A stretch of DNA of 64,000 bases from Amycolatopsis bartoniae (GTDB taxonomy: Bacteria > Actinomycetota > Actinomycetes > Mycobacteriales > Pseudonocardiaceae). Position 1 is the stretch's first letter, and the number at the start of each line of letters is the position of its first letter. Positions 16,671-25,326 of the stretch are shown one piece after another. The stretch is from positions 129,501 to 193,500 of the forward strand of contig NZ_JACHWH010000003.1 of NCBI RefSeq assembly GCF_014191255.1. The letters are read 5' to 3'. A program made the translations under genes and the position numbers. Under the pieces are notes generated by a model. The model had not been told where the DNA came from and did not search any database. It saw only the letters and a program-made list of their open reading frames with translations.

Positions 16671-17837
16671 TTACCGCTCGGCGGCGGCGCGCCGGTGGAA
16701 CTCCGCCCAGGCGGCGTCGTGGGCGCCGGTCAGCACGTCCACCGCCGTCCTGGCGAGGGCCTTAGCCGCCGCGAGCAGCACCGTCCGGCCGCGTTCGCTC
16801 GCCGCGGCGGCCGCGAACTCCGGCGTGTGGTCCGACTGCTCCGGGCCGGTGATCGCGACGAACGGGTGAATCGCGGGCAGGCTCGTGCTGATGTTGCCGA
16901 TGTCCGACGAGCCCAGGAACACCCCCGGCTCCGGCTCGGTCATCGGGATCCCCAGCTCCCCGAGGTGCCTGCCGAACGCGTCCGACAACACCGTGTTGTT
17001 GCGGAAGTGCGCGTACCCCTCCCGCGGCCGCTCGACCGACACCGTCGTGCCCGTGGCCCGCGCGACGCCCTCGGCGGCCTCCCGCACCTGCTCGGCCAGG
17101 CGGTCCAGCGCCGCCGTCGTCAGGCCGCGCAGTCCGAACCGGCCCTCGGCGAGGTCCGGCACGATGTTCGTCGCCTCGCCACCCTGGGTGATGATGCCCT
17201 GCACGTGCGATCCGGGCGGCAGGCGCCGCTGCAGCACGGCCAGCACGGTGAACAACTGGATCAACGCGGCCAGCGCGTCGATGCCCTCCGTCGGGTTCCC
17301 CGTCGGATGCGCGGCGCGGCCGTGGAAGGTGACCGTCAGCTCGGCCTGCGCGGTCAGCGGCGCCCACGACCAGCTGTGCACCCCGGGGTGGAACATCAGC
17401 GCCGCGTCGACGCCGTCGAACACCCCGGCCGCCAGCTCCAGCACCTTCCCGCCGCCGCCCTCCTCGGCCGGCGTCCCGACGGCGAGCACCGTGCCCGGCA
17501 CGTCCGCCTGGCGGGTCGCGAGCGCGGCGCCGAGGGAGGCCGCCGCGATGAGGTTGTGCCCGCACGCGTGCCCGAGCCCCGGCAGCGCGTCGTACTCCAG
17601 CAGCAGCGCGACACGCGGCTCGCCGGTTCCGGCGCGGCCCGCGAAAGCCGTCGGCAGGCCCGCGATCCCGCGGTCCACGGCGAACCCGCCCTGCAGGAGC
17701 TCCTCGGACAGCCGCGCGGCCGCGCGGTGCTCGTCGAACGCCAGCTCCGGATCGCGGTGCAGGGTCAGCGCCACGTCCCACAGCCGCTCCGCCAGCCCGT
17801 CGACCGCCTCGTCCACCCGTGCGTACCAGTCAGCCAT
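16671..17837 (-). CDS. M20D family amidohydrolase/peptidase
   Basis: A 388-residue metal-dependent amidohydrolase of the M20D (AbgB/IAA-amino acid hydrolase) type. Metal-binding signatures are GHACGHNLIAA (His90, Cys92, His94) and GTPAEEGGGGK near residue 121, with FHPGVHSWSW and GRAAHPTGNPTEG of the lid domain further on. It would hydrolyse an N-acyl or aminobenzoyl-type amide. Cytosolic, with no signal peptide. Followed immediately by the CoA-transferase and divergent from the PLP decarboxylase-like gene 62 bp away. Confidence 0.88.
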   Translation of the reverse strand: MADWYARVDEAVDGLAERLWDVALTLHRDPELAFDEHRAAARLSEELLQGGFAVDRGIAGLPTAFAGRAGTGEPRVALLLEYDALPGLGHACGHNLIAAASLGAALATRQADVPGTVLAVGTPAEEGGGGKVLELAAGVFDGVDAALMFHPGVHSWSWAPLTAQAELTVTFHGRAAHPTGNPTEGIDALAALIQLFTVLAVLQRRLPPGSHVQGIITQGGEATNIVPDLAEGRFGLRGLTTAALDRLAEQVREAAEGVARATGTTVSVERPREGYAHFRNNTVLSDAFGRHLGELGIPMTEPEPGVFLGSSDIGNISTSLPAIHPFVAITGPEQSDHTPEFAAAAASERGRTVLLAAAKALARTAVDVLTGAHDAAWAEFHRRAAAER

Positions 17838-17899
17838 GGCCTCCGGCTACCCCCGCCGCCGCGGTTTGATCCACTGCCTCCGCGGGCATTTCCCCGGGT

Positions 17900-19354
17900 A
17901 TGGACCACAGTCGTGCACCGGTGCTGGAAGCGTTGCGGGCGTTCCAGGAGGGCGGGTTCGTCCCGTTCAACCCGCCCGGGCACAAGCAGGGCCGCGGCGT
18001 CGAAAAGCGGGTGCTGGACACGGTCGGGGAAAGCGTCTTCACCTCCGACGTGATCTCCGTGAACGGCCTCGACGACCGCCTCTCGCGCCTCGGCGTGCTG
18101 TCGGAGGCGCAGGAGCTGATGGCCGACGCCGTCGGCGCCGAGCACACTTTCTTCTCCACCTGCGGCAGCTCACTGTCGGTCAAGAGCGCGATGCTGGCCG
18201 TCGCGGGGCCGCACGAGAAGCTGCTCGTCGCGCGGCACGCCCACAAGTCGGTCATCGCCGGGCTCATCGTCAGCGGCGTGCAGCCGGTGTGGGTCGACCC
18301 GCGCTGGGACGCCGAACGCCACCTGTCGCATCCGCCCGGCGTGGACGAGGTGCGCGCGGCGTTCGAGTCCGAACCGGACGCCAAGGGCCTGCTGCTCGTC
18401 ACCCCCACCGACTACGGCACGTGCGGGGACATCAAGGCGATCGCGGACCTGTGCCACGAGCGGGACCGGACGCTGATCGTGGACGAGGCGTGGGGCGCGC
18501 ACCTGCCCTTCCACGACGACCTGCCGCCGTGGGCGATGAACGCGGCCGCGGACCTGTGCGTCACGAGCGTGCACAAGATGGGCTCGGCCGTCGAGCAGAG
18601 CTCCGTGTTCCACCTGCAGGGCGACCGCGTCGACCCGGCCGTGCTCAAGGCACGCGAGGACCTGCTCGGCACCACCAGCGCCTCGTCGCTGGTGTACGCG
18701 ACGCTCGACGGCTGGCGGCGGCAGATGGTGCAGCACGGCGACGAGCTGCTGAGCGCCGCGCTACGGCTGGTGCGGTCGGTGCGGGCGCGGATCGGCGAGC
18801 TGGACGGGCTCGCGGTGATGGGGGAGGAGTTCCGTGAGCACGCGAGCTCCTACGACCCGCTGAAGGTGGTAGTCGACGTGTCCGGCCTCGGCATCAGCGG
18901 CTACCAGGCGACGGACTGGCTGCGGGAGCACCGCCACGTCACCGTCGGGCTGTCGGACCACCGGCGGCTCGTCGCGCAGTTCACGTACGCCGACCGCGAG
19001 GAGACCGCGACCGCACTCGTCGACGCGCTGGAGGCGCTGGTCGCGGCGGCGGAGCGGCTGCCCGAGCCGAAGCCGGTCGACCTCCCGACGCCGGACGAGC
19101 TGCGGCTGCACACCGCGATGCTGCCGCGTGACGCGTTCTTCGGCCCCGCCGAGCAGGTACCGGCGGAACAGGCGGCCGGGCGGGTCGCGGCGGAGATGCT
19201 GACCCCGTACCCGCCCGGCGCCCCGGCCGTGGTGCCCGGCGAGGTGCTGACCAAGGACGTGTTGTCCTACCTGCGTTCCGGCCTGGCGGCGGGGATGTCG
19301 GTGCCGGACGCGGCGGACTCGTCGCTGGAGACCATCAGGGTGGTGGCGCGCTGA
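17900..19354 (+). CDS. PLP enzyme of the Orn/Lys/Arg decarboxylase fold
   Basis: A 484-residue fold-type I PLP enzyme like the major Orn/Lys/Arg decarboxylase domain. FNPPGHKQG (about 23-31), FFSTCGSSLSVKSA, VDEAWGAHLPF (Asp195) and SVHKMGSAVEQ with the PLP-binding Lys226 are clear. The C-terminal domain ends LTPYPPGAPAVVPGE, which is diagnostic. It lacks the N-terminal response-regulator-like wing domain of the E. coli inducible enzymes. The probable reaction is decarboxylation of a basic amino acid to a polyamine precursor; which one cannot be told. Its end overlaps the convergent 2H-phosphoesterase gene by 20 bp. Confidence 0.88.
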   Translation: MDHSRAPVLEALRAFQEGGFVPFNPPGHKQGRGVEKRVLDTVGESVFTSDVISVNGLDDRLSRLGVLSEAQELMADAVGAEHTFFSTCGSSLSVKSAMLAVAGPHEKLLVARHAHKSVIAGLIVSGVQPVWVDPRWDAERHLSHPPGVDEVRAAFESEPDAKGLLLVTPTDYGTCGDIKAIADLCHERDRTLIVDEAWGAHLPFHDDLPPWAMNAAADLCVTSVHKMGSAVEQSSVFHLQGDRVDPAVLKAREDLLGTTSASSLVYATLDGWRRQMVQHGDELLSAALRLVRSVRARIGELDGLAVMGEEFREHASSYDPLKVVVDVSGLGISGYQATDWLREHRHVTVGLSDHRRLVAQFTYADREETATALVDALEALVAAAERLPEPKPVDLPTPDELRLHTAMLPRDAFFGPAEQVPAEQAAGRVAAEMLTPYPPGAPAVVPGEVLTKDVLSYLRSGLAAGMSVPDAADSSLETIRVVAR

Positions 19355-19802
19355 CCGGACGCCAGCCGGTGGCGGTGTTTTCGACGAACAGCGGCCCGAC
19401 GACCTCGCTCCGCACGGGCAGCAGGTCCCGCACGAGCGCGGTGATTTCGTCCGCGCGGGCGCCGAGGGCCAGCGTCACGTGGGCGGCGGGTGCCTCGCCG
19501 TAACGGCCGCCGTACGGGGTCGCGCGGGGGAAGGCGTCCCGCAAGCGGGCGAGCACGGGGTCCAGCTCCGGGACGGCGAGCCCGACGAACCCGTCCTCGC
19601 CGGTGAGAATCTCCTCGCAGGTGACGACGGGAGGCAGGGCCGATGTCAACCGGGTGACTTCGGCGACGGCTTCCGGCGGCGGCCCGGGGTACAGCAGCGA
19701 GACGTGCGCCGGCAGTGCTCTGACCAGCGAGGGAGCGTGTGCGCGGACGGCGTCGAGCACGGGTTCGGCGCCGGGGAGCAGGACGACGATCGCGGTGGGA
19801 AT
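19335..19802 (-). CDS. 2H phosphoesterase (2'-5' RNA ligase family), probable ATT start
   Basis: A small 2H-superfamily protein with the two hallmark motifs, AHVSLLYP (His33, Ser35) and AHVTLALG (His108, Thr110), in a 155-residue product. Members act on 2'-5' or cyclic phosphates of RNA or nucleotides; the substrate here is unknown. The only ATG/GTG/TTG start (GTG 19760) would remove the first beta strand. The expected beginning, xPTAIVVLLPGAEP, starts at an ATT codon (19802-19800) with a good GGGAAGGAAG ribosome site 5-6 bases upstream. An ATT start, or a mutated or miscalled ATG, is therefore the best reading. Confidence 0.75.
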   Translation of the reverse strand: MPTAIVVLLPGAEPVLDAVRAHAPSLVRALPAHVSLLYPGPPPEAVAEVTRLTSALPPVVTCEEILTGEDGFVGLAVPELDPVLARLRDAFPRATPYGGRYGEAPAAHVTLALGARADEITALVRDLLPVRSEVVGPLFVENTATGWRPVSAPPP

Positions 19803-19902
19803 CGGAGCTTCCTTCCCTCGTTCCGGGCAGGGTGTCGTATCAATGGGTATCGGTTAGGTGACGTTACGTGTCCGCCGGGTTCGTCCGGTCTTACCGTGGA
19901 GT

Positions 19903-20259
19903 ATGACCCAGAACTCGTCTTTGGCAGTGCTTCGTCAAGCCGAGTTGAACCAGCTGCTGATGGAGGTCCGTCGTCGTCAGGTCGACCCGGACGTGCTGGT
20001 CACGGAGCTGGATCTGCTCGGGGACGAGCTGTTTTCGCGCCGCGTGAGCCCCGCCGAGCGGCGGCGTTCGCTGGCGCTGGTGATCCTCGGGATCCTGACC
20101 GGGATCCTGCTCGTGGGCGTGCTCGCGCTGGCGTTGCTGAGCCAGCCCATTCCCGACCTGCTGTCCGGCCTCGCGGGCAGCGGACTGGGCGCGATCGCGG
20201 GCATCCTGACGTCCTCGCCCGCCACGGCGGACAGCCCGAAGGCGGGGAGCCCGGTGTAG
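19903..20259 (+). CDS. Small membrane protein of unknown function
   Basis: A 118-residue protein beginning MTQNSSLAVL. A charged helical N-terminal half (QLLMEVRRRQVDPDVLVTEL) is followed by two hydrophobic stretches (about 57-77 and 83-100), so it is probably membrane-anchored with a cytosolic N-terminus. I do not recognise a family. The ATG at 19903 was chosen because the upstream extension has no coding character. Followed by the tandem-repeat block. Confidence 0.65.
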   Translation: MTQNSSLAVLRQAELNQLLMEVRRRQVDPDVLVTELDLLGDELFSRRVSPAERRRSLALVILGILTGILLVGVLALALLSQPIPDLLSGLAGSGLGAIAGILTSSPATADSPKAGSPV

Positions 20260-20280
20260 GCGTGGAGTGCTGGGGTCGGC

Positions 20281-20895
20281 CAGCGGGCCGGGTCGGCGAG
20301 GGGGCATGCGGCGCCGGGGTTCCTTGTGGTGCTTCGGTGTCCGGCGGGTCCGGCGGGCGGGCACCGGCAGGGCGCTCAGTCCAGTCAGTGGGCCGGGTCG
20401 GCGAGGGTGTGCGGTGCCCGGGGCGGGGATGTGTTGTGGCGCTTGGGTGTGGCGGTCCGGCGGGCAGGAGGCGCCGCCACCGGTGGGGCGCTCAGCCCAG
20501 CCCATGGGCCGGGTTGGCGAGGGTGCGGAAGGCGGTGCCCGGGGCCGGGGTGCGTTGTGGCCCTTCGGGATTCGGCGGGTCCGGCAGGCAGAAAGCGCCG
20601 CCACCGGTGGGGCGCTCAGCCCAGCCCATGGGCCGGGTTGGCGAGGGTGTGGGATGCGGTGCCCCGGGCGGGGATCGTTGTGGCCCTTCGGGATTCGGCG
20701 GGTCCGGCAGGCAGGAGGCGCCGCCACCGGTGGGGCGCTCAGCCCAGCCCATGGGCCGGGTTGGCGAGGGTGTGGGATGCGGTGCCCCGGGCGGGGATCG
20801 TTGTGGCCCTTCGGGATTCGGCGGGTCCGGCAGGCAGAAAGCGCGCCACCGGCGGGGCGCTCAACCCAGCCAGCGGGCCGGGTCCGCCAGCAGAC
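20281..20895. repeat. Block of ~105-124-bp tandem repeats
   Basis: Five full units plus the start of a sixth, beginning at about 20281, 20386, 20503, 20627, 20750 and 20871. Each opens with (C)ATGGGCCGGGTTGGCGAG or a variant. The two units at 20627 and 20750 are almost identical; the outer ones are more diverged. The sixth unit start coincides with the 3' end of the ROK gene, whose terminal LADPARWLG codons are echoed as LANPAHGLG in the others. No convincing gene is present; the frames that remain open are GC-driven. Probably expanded from the end of the ROK gene, or a small intergenic repeat family. Confidence 0.85.
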
Positions 20896-22030
20896 CCGCC
20901 AGTTCCCGGAACGCCGCGCCCGTCGCGCCGGGGGCCGGGATGGCCTGGGCCGCTTCGATCTTCGGCGGGGTCCAGCGGGCGGACAGCACCCGGGTCCGCA
21001 GCTGCTCCTCCAGGTCGTCGCGCAGCAAATCAGCCAGGTGGGCCAGGTGCCCGCCGAGGACGACGGTCGGGATGTCGAGCACGTTCACCACCCCCGCGAG
21101 CGCCACCCCGAGTGCCCGCGCGCCCGTGGCGACCGCCGCCAGCGCACGCTCGTCCCCGGCCGCCGCCCGGGCCGCCAATTCCGCCGGGTGCGCCAGGCCC
21201 GCCACCGCGAGCAGCGCGTCGCGACCGGCGTACGTCTCCAGGCAGCCCGTCGACCCGCACCGGCACTCCGGGCCCGCCGGGTCGACCGTCACGTGCCCGA
21301 TCTCGCCCGCCCAGCCGTGCCGCCCCGCCATCACGCGACCGCCGAGCACCGCCGCCCCGCCGATGCCGATCTCACCCGAAAGGTAGATGAAGTCCGGAAA
21401 GGCGCCGGGCCGCCCCGGCGCCGTCTCCGCCACCGTGTGCGCCGCGAGGCTCGCCTCGTTGTCCACGTGCAGGCCCAGCCCCTCGGGCACCGCACCCCGC
21501 AACAACGGCTCCGGCCGCACGTCCGACCAGCCGAGGTTCGGCGCCCTCAGCAACAACCCTGTCTCCGTCGCCACCAGGCCGGGCAGCGCGAGCCCCGCCC
21601 CGGTCAGCGTCACCTCCCGGGGCAGGCCGTCGAGCACCTCGCGGCACAGCCGCCCCAGCCGCGCGAGCGTCGAAGCCGGGTCGCTGCCCACGAAGTCGTC
21701 CTGTTCGAGCGCCTCGCCCACCACGTGCCCCCGCAGGTCGAGCACGCGCACCGCGAGGAACCCCGCGTTCACCTGCAGGCCGAGCGCGGCGAAGCGCGCG
21801 CCCGGCACGAGCGGGGTGGCGGGACGGCCGCGGCCGGCGGCGGCCGGCTCGGTCTCGGCCAGCACACCGCCCGCCACGAGCTCGTCGACGAGGCGGGACG
21901 CCGTCGCCCTGGTCATCGACGTGGCGGCGGCGACGTCCGCCCGGGACGGCGGGAGCGCCGCCGCGCACACGGTACGAGCGACGAGGCCGAGGTTCGTGGC
22001 CCGCAACGTCGACTGCCGCGCACTCGTCAC
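20861..22030 (-). CDS. ROK family regulator/sugar kinase homologue (XylR-like)
   Basis: A 389-residue ROK protein. An N-terminal winged helix (about 1-70: SRADVAAATSMTRATASRLVDELVAGG) precedes the kinase-like fold, which holds the ROK zinc site CRCGSTGCLE and the sugar-binding HVDNEASLAAH and GRHGWAGEIGH. GTG start at 22030, 4 bp after the xylA stop codon, so it is cotranscribed with xylA and most likely represses it in the absence of xylose. The last codons are the apparent source of the repeat block. Confidence 0.9.
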   Translation of the reverse strand: MTSARQSTLRATNLGLVARTVCAAALPPSRADVAAATSMTRATASRLVDELVAGGVLAETEPAAAGRGRPATPLVPGARFAALGLQVNAGFLAVRVLDLRGHVVGEALEQDDFVGSDPASTLARLGRLCREVLDGLPREVTLTGAGLALPGLVATETGLLLRAPNLGWSDVRPEPLLRGAVPEGLGLHVDNEASLAAHTVAETAPGRPGAFPDFIYLSGEIGIGGAAVLGGRVMAGRHGWAGEIGHVTVDPAGPECRCGSTGCLETYAGRDALLAVAGLAHPAELAARAAAGDERALAAVATGARALGVALAGVVNVLDIPTVVLGGHLAHLADLLRDDLEEQLRTRVLSARWTPPKIEAAQAIPAPGATGAAFRELAGLLADPARWLG

Positions 22031-22034
22031 CGGC

Positions 22035-23210
22035 TCACCCTATGAGGTGTTCGAGCGCGAGGTTCTGCAGCCGGACGAACCCGAAGTCGCGCTCGGCGGC
22101 CTTCTCCGGGTCGAAGTCGTCGTCGGTGGCGAGGAACGCTTCGACGCTTTCGCCCGGCGCGAGCGTCGGCGTCGCCAGGTCGTACACGCCCGCATACGTC
22201 ATCGCTTCCCGCACCCGCGGGTCCGCCCGGAACGCCTTCGCCTTGTCCGCCAGCATCAGGTACGTCGACATGCAGGCGCGCGCGGATTCCCAGACACCGT
22301 CGAGGAACTCGGTGCGCGAGGGCTTGTAGTCGAAGTGCCGCGGACCGGTGTAGCGGGGGCCGTCGGGGTAGCCGGGGAAGCCGTTCTCGATCAGGTCGAC
22401 GGTGAAGAACGCGGAGATCAGGTCGCCGTGCCCGAACACGAGGTCCTGGTCGTACTTGAGGCCGCGCTGCCCGTTGAGGTCGATGTGGAAGAGCTTGCCG
22501 CTCCACAGCGCCTGCCCGAGCGCGTGCGTGTAGTTCAGGTTCGCCATCTGCTCGTGCCCGGTCTCGGGGTTGAGGCCGACGATGTCACCGTGCTCCAGCT
22601 GCGCGATCAGCGCGAGCGCGTGCCCGACGGTCGGCAGGAAGATGTCGCCGCGCGGCTCGTTCGGCTTCGGCTCCAGGCCGATGCGCAGGCCGTAGCCCTG
22701 CGACTTGATGTATCCGGCGACGGTGTCGAGGCCCTCCTTGTAGCGCTCGAACGCGGCGTAGACGTCCTTCGAGCCGTCGTACTCCGCGCCCTCGCGCCCG
22801 CCCCACATGACGAACGTCGTGGCGCCCATGTCGGCGGCGAGGTCGACCGCGCGCAGGATCTTGCGCAGCCCGAACCGCCGGACGGCGCGGTCGTTCGAGG
22901 TCAGCCCGCCGTCCTTGAACACGGGGTGGCTGAAAGTGTTGGTGGTGACCATCTCGATGACGAGCCCGGCCTTGTCGGCGGCGTCCTTGAGCCGCCCGCT
23001 GATGCGACGGCGCGTGGCGTCGTCGGCGTCGAACGGGAAGACGTCGTTGTCGTGGAAGGTGATTCCCCACGCGCCCAGCTCGGCGAGCTTGTCGGAGTAC
23101 TCCCACGGGTCGAGTGCGGGGCGGCTGGGGCCGCCGAAGGGGTCGGTACCGGTCCAGCCGACGGTCCACAGGCCGAACGAGAACTTGTCTTCAGGGGTGG
23201 GCGACCGCAT
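22035..23210 (-). CDS. xylA: Xylose isomerase
   Basis: A 391-residue class I xylose isomerase (D-xylose to D-xylulose), the usual length for actinomycetes. Visible signatures: [15 protein letters not shown] at the start, HDNDVFPFD with the catalytic His, [15 protein letters not shown], the metal-binding Glu in [12 protein letters not shown], and [15 protein letters not shown] near residue 245. The ATG at 23210 has AGGAGCAACG before it; the frame is open slightly further upstream but without family similarity. No xylulokinase or ABC transporter gene is adjacent. AT-rich sequence upstream (TAAGTTACATGG, near 23240) probably holds the promoter and ROK operator. Confidence 0.96.
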   Translation of the reverse strand: MRSPTPEDKFSFGLWTVGWTGTDPFGGPSRPALDPWEYSDKLAELGAWGITFHDNDVFPFDADDATRRRISGRLKDAADKAGLVIEMVTTNTFSHPVFKDGGLTSNDRAVRRFGLRKILRAVDLAADMGATTFVMWGGREGAEYDGSKDVYAAFERYKEGLDTVAGYIKSQGYGLRIGLEPKPNEPRGDIFLPTVGHALALIAQLEHGDIVGLNPETGHEQMANLNYTHALGQALWSGKLFHIDLNGQRGLKYDQDLVFGHGDLISAFFTVDLIENGFPGYPDGPRYTGPRHFDYKPSRTEFLDGVWESARACMSTYLMLADKAKAFRADPRVREAMTYAGVYDLATPTLAPGESVEAFLATDDDFDPEKAAERDFGFVRLQNLALEHLIG

Positions 23211-23285
23211 CGTTGCTCCTCCATTTTGTTTTTCCATGTAACTTATTCGCGGACGCGGAGGAGCGTCAAGGGGGCCAGCCCGGGT

Positions 23286-23891
23286 TCAGCGGCGGACGAC
23301 TCCCACGATCGAGCCGATCAGGGCGATCACGCCGCTGAAGAGGAAGAAGTAGTACCCGACGGACGTGCTGTCCGGGTTCGCCTCGCCGCCGGTCAGCCAG
23401 AACACCGCGCCCAGGACCATGAGCACCGACAGGACGAGCGCGATCGCGCCGAGCGGCCGGTGGCTGCGCATCGGCACGAACATCACCGCGCCGAGCAGGA
23501 GCGCCAGCGCGCCGCCGACGAGGACCGTCCACACGCCGATCTGGATCAGCGTGCTCTCGCTCGCGCTCGCCCCGAGGGCGCTCGCCTGCCCCGCGAGCTC
23601 GGCGATGTCCATGCCGTTGACGTGGACGTTCGAGAAGGAGGAGTCGATCCACGGCAGGAAGAACTGCAGCACCCCGAACAACCCGCCGAGGTCGAGCAGC
23701 ACCCCGGCGAAGATGTTCGGCCGCGACGGCGTCTGCGGCGCGCCCCACTGGCCCTGCGGACCGTACGGGCCGTACCCGTACTGCGTGGGCTGGCCGTACT
23801 GCGGCGGCTGCTGCCCGTACTGGGGCTGCTGCCCGTAGGGCTGGCCGTACTGGTTCTGGTTCCACTGCGGCGGCTGGTTCGGATACGTCAC
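23286..23891 (-). CDS. Membrane protein with a Tyr/Gln/Pro-rich N-terminus
   Basis: A 201-residue protein. Residues 1-57 are a low-complexity cytosolic tail of YGQ/PQYGQ repeats. Four hydrophobic segments follow (about 60-80, 115-138, 145-165 and 175-198), with an extracytoplasmic loop around SSFSNVHVNGMD. Such Q/Y/P-rich tails are common in actinobacterial membrane proteins and may mediate assembly. No function is known. It lies 75 bp upstream of xylA and 54 bp downstream of the MFS gene, same strand. Confidence 0.75.
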   Translation of the reverse strand: MTYPNQPPQWNQNQYGQPYGQQPQYGQQPPQYGQPTQYGYGPYGPQGQWGAPQTPSRPNIFAGVLLDLGGLFGVLQFFLPWIDSSFSNVHVNGMDIAELAGQASALGASASESTLIQIGVWTVLVGGALALLLGAVMFVPMRSHRPLGAIALVLSVLMVLGAVFWLTGGEANPDSTSVGYYFFLFSGVIALIGSIVGVVRR

Positions 23892-23945
23892 GGTGACCCC
23901 CCTCGGAAACGGTACCCAGCGGATCGTACTGCTCCGGACCGACAG

Positions 23946-25160
23946 TCAGGCGCGGCTCGGCTCGGTGGTTCCGCCGAGCGTGAAGCCCCGCACCAGCAGC
24001 ACGGCGACCCCGGCCAGCACGATCTGCGCCACGCCCGAAACCACGAACGTCGCGCTCGCGCTGCCCGCCAGCCGGGTCAGCGCGCCACCGAGCAGGGCGC
24101 CCACGGGCACCGCGCCCCACACCACCGTGCGCCACGCGCCCAGCACCCGGCCGAGCAGCTCGCCGGGCACCAGCGCGTGCCGGGCCGTGGCGAGCACGAC
24201 GTTGACCGCCACCACGGCCGCGGCGAACAACCCGAAGCCCAGCGCCCCCGCGAGCACGTCGCGCACCAGGCCCATCGCGAGGAACCCGAGCCCGCCGGCC
24301 AGGATTCCGCACAGCAGCACCGGAACGCGGCCGGTCCGCCGCACCAGCCACGGGGTCGCGGCGGCACCGGCCAGCCCGCCGAGCCCGCCGACGAAGCTGA
24401 ACACGCCGAACGCCGCGTCGCTCAGCCCCAGGTCCTCCAGCGCGTAGAGCACGAGCTGCGCCTGCGCGAGCTCACTCGTCACGCTGATCAGCCCGGCGAT
24501 CAGCACCAGGCGCAGCAGCAGCGGGTTGCGCGCGAGCCAGCGCAGGCCGTCGGCGAGGTCGGTGCGCAGTTTGACCGCGGCGGCGGGCGTGCTCGGGCGG
24601 AAACCGCCCGCGAGTCCGAGCAGCAGCGCCGCCGCGATGGCGAACCCCGCCGAGCTGAGCAGGAACGGCAGCAGCGCGAACAGGGCGAACGTGGCACTGC
24701 CGACCGGTCCGCCGAGGAACGTCTGCCCCAGGATCTCCGCGGCCTGGAACCGGCTGTTGGCCCCTTCGAGCCGGTCCCGCTCGACGACGGCGGGGATCAC
24801 GGCGTTCGCCGCGCTCTCGGCGACCGTCTCGGCCGCGCCCAGCAGCAGGGCGGCGAGGTAGACGAGCCAGATGGACAGCGTGCCGGTGCCGACCAGCACC
24901 GCCGTGAGCAGGACGACCACGGCCCGCACGAGGTTCGCCAGCACCATCGCGCGGCGCCGGTCGACGCGGTCCACCAGCGCACCCGCGACGGTGCCCACCA
25001 GCAGCCACGGCACGAACTGGGTCGCCGACAACGCGCCGATCTGGACCGGGTCACGGGTGAGCGTGGTGGCCAGCAGGGGGAAGGCGACCTTGCCGATGCC
25101 GTCCGCGAGGTTGCCGGTGCCCGCCGAACCGAGCAGCCACCAGACCCCTCGACCGGACAA
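23946..25160 (-). CDS. MFS transporter (EntS-like exporter)
   Basis: A 404-residue twelve-helix MFS protein of the same group as the broken gene at 8344: GTGNLADGIGKVAFPLLA at the N-terminus, GALVDRVDRRRAMVLANLVRA as the loop 2-3 motif, then ANSRFQAAEILGQTFLG. The start is TTG at 25160; no ATG or GTG in frame gives the complete first helix. Probably exports drugs or small metabolites. No local regulator is seen, and the gene is divergent from nothing recognisable. Confidence 0.88.
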   Translation of the reverse strand: MSGRGVWWLLGSAGTGNLADGIGKVAFPLLATTLTRDPVQIGALSATQFVPWLLVGTVAGALVDRVDRRRAMVLANLVRAVVVLLTAVLVGTGTLSIWLVYLAALLLGAAETVAESAANAVIPAVVERDRLEGANSRFQAAEILGQTFLGGPVGSATFALFALLPFLLSSAGFAIAAALLLGLAGGFRPSTPAAAVKLRTDLADGLRWLARNPLLLRLVLIAGLISVTSELAQAQLVLYALEDLGLSDAAFGVFSFVGGLGGLAGAAATPWLVRRTGRVPVLLCGILAGGLGFLAMGLVRDVLAGALGFGLFAAAVVAVNVVLATARHALVPGELLGRVLGAWRTVVWGAVPVGALLGGALTRLAGSASATFVVSGVAQIVLAGVAVLLVRGFTLGGTTEPSRA

Positions 25161-25282
25161 CGATCATCCCCAGCAGTGGACAACTTTTGGTGATCGTGTC
25201 ATCACGGTCCGTCGGAGTCCAGCCGAACGGCGCAGGATCCGCTGGTCGAAGGACCCGGACAGTGCTGGATGGAGTAACCCGG

Positions 25283-25318
25283 CGGGCGGGAGACGCCGTG
25301 CCCGGAGTCTCCCGCCCG
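25283..25318 (-). terminator. Hairpin after the secreted RNase gene
   Basis: A perfect 12-bp inverted repeat (CGGGCGGGAGAC and GTCTCCCGCCCG) with a 12-base loop lies 8 bases beyond the stop codon of the ribonuclease gene. There is no U-tract, as is usual for GC-rich actinomycetes. Confidence 0.65.
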
Positions 25319-25326
25319 GTCCGGTT

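Noticed and set aside
20260..20860. Open frames through the tandem repeats giving repeated peptides such as AERPTGGGA
   Set aside because: Different units are open in different frames, unit lengths are not constant multiples of three, and no start with a ribosome site is seen.
21387..25193. A 1268-codon open frame on the plus strand
   Set aside because: Antisense to the ROK gene, xylA and an MFS gene; its product is low-complexity Arg/Glu/His-rich.
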